This document shows positions 59,731 to 64,000 of a DNA stretch of 64,000 bases, one piece after another (the stretch's first letter is position 1; the number at the start of each line of letters is the position of its first letter). Origin of the DNA: Globisporangium splendens. Its lineage: Eukaryota; Oomycota; Peronosporomycetes; Pythiales; Pythiaceae. The stretch is taken from assembly GCA_006386115.1 (NCBI GenBank), contig VFIW01000050.1:148540-212539 (forward strand), given 5' to 3'. A program made the position numbers and the translations under genes. The notes beneath the pieces are model-generated. The model was not told the origin of the DNA, searched no databases, and worked only from the letters and a program-made list of their open reading frames with translations.

Positions 59731-61219
59731 AACGCTGGTTTGTTTTGCGTTACTTATGGGAACTATCACTTCCGTATTATACGACTTATTTCACTGATGA
59801 CAACAATAATAATTGGTTTTATTGGACCAATCAAAATTCCAAGATCTGGTGAAAAACGGTGAAAAAAATGCATAGTATCTAATGATCATCACTCACATTG
59901 CTCGCTGAAGTAAAGCGAGAACCTTATTCCGATATCGAGCGAAGAGTGAAGTGGCGCACATGGCAAATTACGACACCAAGTAACAAACTGAATCCAAGAG
60001 ACTCACACATTAAATACACAATCATTATTGCGCGACGAAAAAGCGTACGTCGGACTGGCCGAGCCGTGAGAGCTGGTCTTTTCAAAGCGCACAATCGCAC
60101 CTGATGTCTCGATCTCTGCGAGCGCGATCCGTAGTATTTTGCGCGGTCGCGACTCGTAAGCACAATGGCCGCATCTCTAAATACTCCGCAACAGCAAATG
60201 CGATTACCAAACACGCACACAAGCGACCGAAATGCAATAACCAAAACCACTACAAACCTTTTCCGCGAGCCATTACGTGCTCTTGGTGAGGTCTGAGAGA
60301 GAAATCATCACGGGCAGCGTAACAAGAGGCATGGCCGCTGTCCAGTAAGTGTCGGAACTGCTTGATTATTGCGCGCAGTGCTGGAAACGTTGGCGGTTGG
60401 CTGCCGACGGCAATGGCTTGGCGCTCGAGCGCACGTGCAGCACACAGTCCTCACGAAATTGCAGCAGCGGCAGTTCCAGCTGCACGTAGTCGTTTTTCGA
60501 ATTCCCCTCCCCCCTTGCTCACAAATCGACAGCACAATGAAAAAGCGTGCCATCCACCAGGTCTCTGAGATCGACACTGTTAAAGACAGCTCGGTCGCAT
60601 TTCAAAAGCGGCAACGAATTTGCTTGGACAGCATGGTTTGCGTGGACGAGTACACGTGATCAGTCTCGCAGCTGAACCAGCGCAGCAACGTGTTCCAGCT
60701 CGACCGAGCATGCCGGCGATTGTTTGCGCTGCAGAAACGTGACACAACGGATAAGTGAATATAGCAGCGTAGCTCGAAAGCCAATCTATATTATTATCTC
60801 TAATGGCCATAAAACATGTCATTCCTCAGAAAGATTGGACTGTTAGACATTGTCTTAATGAAGCAAATGGTGAATCAAATTAACTGCTTATGAAATACAA
60901 CAGGCAGGCAGCATTCGTATTCGCACACTTTGGACCAGCAGCTGCTACAACTACAACTACAGTTCACTGTGCATCCTATCCGTTAAGTGCGCTCGACGCA
61001 AGCCGATGAGAAGTGGTCAAACGGTCATCCAGTGATGTCATACGTTCGGTGCGCCTCAGAATGGATCATTCTACGCGCAGCAATGCTCGAGCTAGCGGAT
61101 CGCAGAGGTTTACACATGGTGTCTCGATATCTAGCGGGTCTTGCGCATGGCGGGTACTGTGCTGTTTGTTGCAGTTGTATCCGTTTGATAGAATCCATAG
61201 CTGGGCTGTGGCTCATCGG
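59731..61219. other. Intergenic
   Basis: About 1.5 kb without a supported gene. A reading in frame with the RNase H relic extends back to about 61013 but is not protein-like before 61220. Confidence 0.45.
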
Positions 61220-61912
61220 ATGAGAACGCTCAAAGGAGAAAAGATCAAGGCAACTTGCCTGAGCCAACTGCTCAGCGTACTGGAGAGACAAGACTTGTCG
61301 CGCCAACTGGAAGCATGGGCGACGGCGCGTCTGTATTTCGATGGAGGTGCACGCGGCGACTCAGGTCCAGGAGGCAGCAGTTGGGCACTCGTCCTCCTGA
61401 ATGAACGCAGCACTCGATGGGAACTCAAAGCATGCGGCTGTGCGTACATGGGACCGGAAGTCACGGACAACTGATGCGAATACAGCGCACTGAAAGACGG
61501 CCTGGCATTCAGTGCACACTACCTACAGCACTGTGAAGTCAAGTTGGAAGTCTTCGGAGACAGCCAAATGATTATCGCAGCCCAGAACGGGTTCGCCTCA
61601 ATACGCCAGACCAAGTTGCAGCCTCTAGCAGTTCGGGTAAATCAAATCATCGCCAGCTTTGCGTGGACCTCCTGGAATCACACAAAACGAGAACAAAACA
61701 AGATGGCCGATCTTCTCGCCAACATGGCTGTGAACTCCAAGAATGCGAAGATACTCACCGACGAATCGCGGGGAGATGATCAAGTTGTTATGTCCCAAGT
61801 CGCAGCTCTACTCGACAGCGATATCGGTGCCACACCGTCAAAACTTAGAAACACCTCACTCTCAGCAGTGTTAATGAGACTCAGGAGTTCTTCAACCGTA
61901 TGTAGGTCATGA
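61220..61912 (+). pseudogene. RNase H-like gene with one in-frame TGA
   Basis: One frame runs from the ATG at 61220 to 61912 with a single TGA at 61472-61474. All parts of an RNase HI fold are visible: YFDGGARGDSGPGG (first catalytic Asp), CEYSALKDGL just after the stop (catalytic Glu), VFGDSQMIIA (second Asp), and WNHTKREQNKMADLLANMA (basic handle and last acidic residue). The stop falls at the usual Asn-x-x-Glu-Tyr junction, exactly before the catalytic Glu. Such proteins degrade RNA in RNA/DNA hybrids; stand-alone copies in oomycetes may derive from retroelements. The short N-terminal part is not recognised. It is probably recently inactivated or miscalled. Confidence 0.75.
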
Positions 61913-63537
61913 GTTAAATAGAATGACCTTCTCTCTCTCGATAGAATCCACAGCTTCACTGTGCAGGCACAGCATTTTTACTTTGCAATTAATTGCACTA
62001 TGATATTGCGTAACTTACTGATAATTACTTCCCAACCATGTAAAAATTCAGCATTTTTTAAAGTTCAGACAGAGCACACGTTTCAGAAGGATTCAAATTG
62101 CCGGTCTAGCCACAAAACGATGCTCGATGCAGTCGGTCGTTCGGTTGTCGTGGTGTTATTTTGCGATCAATCTTTCAGAGCGAGAGCCCTTCTTGTTACG
62201 ACATCCCGATGCCACCACTCTCGAGTAGGATATACGAACAAAGCATCAACTTTACCTCACTTGTGCAAGTAGTTTGCTGCACTGTAGGGCCAACCGTGTG
62301 CAGCGCAACTTGACGCTACAACAGAGAATATTTGCTGCCAACCATTTGAAACGGCGAGGCTGGAAGGAAATATCCAAACCGCTGCTGGCTCCGGATCTCT
62401 GTCTTTTCTGGGGAGATCTGTTTTTTTCTTTTTTGTTGCCTTGCACAAACACTGAAACAGCTGAACCTGTTTTCTGAACCCAAGAGTGCGCCTCTCTATG
62501 GCAATGGTGGTGCAGGATGCCACCCTTCTGTGCACTTGCCAGTTGGACACTCGGTTTTGCTCCTGACATCTGGTAATTTGATTCTCATGTGAACACCACA
62601 GACGCAGTTTTTGTCTCTGTCTGTCATGAATAACAGGTGTGATCAGCTGCGTAAACTATCCCCTCAGCTGTTGCAAGGCATAGCCGCGCATTTTTCAGTT
62701 TATGTTGGGCAGGCAGATTGTGTATTCATTGTCGATGTCCTGGGCATTACCCAATATATCCTCAAGCTCATCCATGTCAACTGTCGCTGAGAATCGTGTC
62801 GTGTACTAGTCGTGTGGACAGTTTGTATCAAGAAAAAGAAAAATAGAGCACGCTGGGGTCTTTTGAGTGGCACTCACAAACTTGGGTGGGGTAGCTTACG
62901 ATGTCGTTTTGTAAAGGCGCAGACAGCATGAGACGAGTTGTTGCAGTTGCGAGCCATGTACCCATCGTGATGACAACACCTATTTGGCATGATGCTGCGT
63001 CTCATCGTTCCATCACCAAGTTGATGATCATTGACAGAAATGTATCAGCTTTTGTTTCGTCAAGCCTGAAGTGAGAGCCCCAGATCTTTTTCTTGAGCAA
63101 AGTTACGATTCGCTTTGCTTAGCATCCACAAGCTGCCTTCATGTGTGGCGTCTGGTTATAATTCTCGCGCACCGTTTCAGGAGACTAGTACGTCAAGAAC
63201 AGAGCTCCTGTCCAATCTCGTTACGCATGGGTGATAAAAACACAAAACGATCTATTTGACCGAAGGATTCAGTGCTTCGAACTATATGGTGATGATGTGG
63301 AGAACCATCGTCACAAGTAACATTTTGTCTTCCAAAGTTTATGATCAAAACACAGTAAACCTTCTGAGGCTTACCAAACGATGGTGGGTATGAATCGCTC
63401 ACTAGCTTACGATATCAACTTCCTTTCTCTCAAATAATGACGCTTGGCATACGACTTCATAATGACGCCTTTTGCTCGTAATGCAGTCAGCGCGCGAGAG
63501 TTTCGCTGCCGAAGGTGACATTTTTGCGTGAAGTGAC
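61913..63537. other. Intergenic
   Basis: About 1.6 kb, AT-rich, with no supported gene; contains the 3' flank of the mucin-like gene. Confidence 0.45.
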
Positions 63538-64000
63538 TTACTTGTGGGTAGGTTTGTGCTTTGGCGCTAGCTTAGTCATCGTGGGCTTTGGGGCTGCGGT
63601 CGGGTGCACTGGAGTAGGAGCACGGGTCTTCGGTGTCTTTGCAGGTACCACAACAGGAACAGCAATTGTCCGAGCAGGAGTTGGAGTCGCAGGTACAGCG
63701 GTAGAACGTGCTGGCGTCGCCGTTGTTGGAACTGGAGTGGTTGGCGCTGCAGTGGTAGGCGCTGGCGTCTCTGGAGTCGCCGTTGTTGGTGCTGGAGTGG
63801 TTGGGACAGGAGTAGTTGGAGCTGGCGTCTCTGGAGTCGCCGTTGTTGGAACTGGAGTGGTTGGCGCTGCAGTGGTAGGCGCTGGCGTCTCTGGAGTCGC
63901 CGTTGTTGGTGCTGGAGTGGTTGGCGCTGCAGTGGTAGGCGCTGGCGTCTCCGGCGTCGCCGTTGTTGGAACTGGAGTGGTTGGGACAGGAGTAGTTGGA
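63538..64000 (-). CDS. Mucin-like Thr/Pro/Ala repeat protein, 3' end only
   Basis: The minus strand is open from the window edge to a TAA at 63540-63538. The repeat part reads 20-residue units of the type TPETPAPTTAAPTTPVPTTA; the C-terminal 60 residues are less regular and end in a Lys/His/Pro-rich tail without a membrane segment. Thr/Pro repeats like these are heavily O-glycosylated in mucin-like proteins; in oomycetes, acidic or Thr-rich repeat proteins are known as cyst-coat adhesins. The N-terminus, and hence any signal peptide, lies outside the window. Confidence 0.75.
   Translation of the reverse strand, partial: PTTPVPTTPVPTTATPETPAPTTAAPTTPAPTTATPETPAPTTAAPTTPVPTTATPETPAPTTPVPTTPAPTTATPETPAPTTAAPTTPVPTTATPARSTAVPATPTPARTIAVPVVVPAKTPKTRAPTPVHPTAAPKPTMTKLAPKHKPTHK
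63717..64000. repeat. 60-bp tandem repeat
   Basis: Units start with GTCGCCGTTGTTGG at 63717, 63777, 63837, 63897 and 63957, in exact 60-base register, with small variants (GGCGCTGCAGTGG or GGGACAGGAGTAG in the middle). It continues beyond the window. Confidence 0.95.

Noticed and set aside
63717..64000. CRISPR-like regular repeat
   Set aside because: The 60-bp units are contiguous with no unique spacers and encode a protein repeat.

Overview
The window reads as nuclear DNA of an oomycete, most likely a Peronosporales/Phytophthora-like water mould. The reasons are: several genes start just downstream of a site close to the oomycete Inr/FPR core promoter (consensus GCTCATTYYNCAWTTT); the genes are compact and nearly intron-free; there is a Crinkler-like protein, a Thr/Pro mucin-like repeat protein, a chromovirus-type Ty3/gypsy element and a Crypton-like recombinase relic. 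The species cannot be fixed from sequence alone.

Layout. 1-7366: a decayed fibronectin-III repeat gene that enters from the left. 7728-13075: a 2307-bp inverted duplication with no mismatch seen in the stretches compared, around a 734-bp spacer; it carries two secreted-protein genes, one of them 5'-truncated in the left arm. 13196-15679: a PG-rich repeat (flagellar-type) gene with a 42-nt intron. 16045-18175 and 25743-27545: an 1803-bp inverted duplication whose main gene encodes a small protein with two GLEBS-like (Rae1/Gle2/Bub3-binding) motifs; a third, older copy lies at 30103-30963. Between the two arms sit a membrane-anchored aspartic protease, a ZZ zinc-finger protein and a secreted purple acid phosphatase. 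28117-28986: the proteasome beta-5 subunit. 32839-38992: three paralogous four-finger C2H2 genes in a row with near-identical finger DNA and diverged flanks. 39.1-44.5 kb: gene-poor. 44526-48510: a frameshifted N-glycosylated surface protein, an unclear ORF and a Crinkler-like gene. 48914-49968: a Crypton-like recombinase relic cut by a solo LTR. 50520-59725: a complete LTR retrotransposon with a 5-bp target duplication. 61220-61912: a broken RNase H gene. 63538-64000: the 3' end of a mucin-like repeat gene that runs off the window.

The most interesting points are in the retrotransposon and in the GLEBS family. The element has a textbook -1 frameshift signal between gag and pol (slippery GGGAAAC, short spacer, perfect 12-bp stem that contains the gag stop codon). 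It carries a 509-codon antisense ORF that overlaps the chromodomain end of pol by 587 nt on the opposite strand, and an orphan internal LTR that shows it is a recombinant of two gypsy families. The GLEBS-like proteins are short, carry the motif twice, and keep it unchanged while the rest of the protein varies.

No rRNA, tRNA or CRISPR array was recognised. Divergence figures are eye counts.
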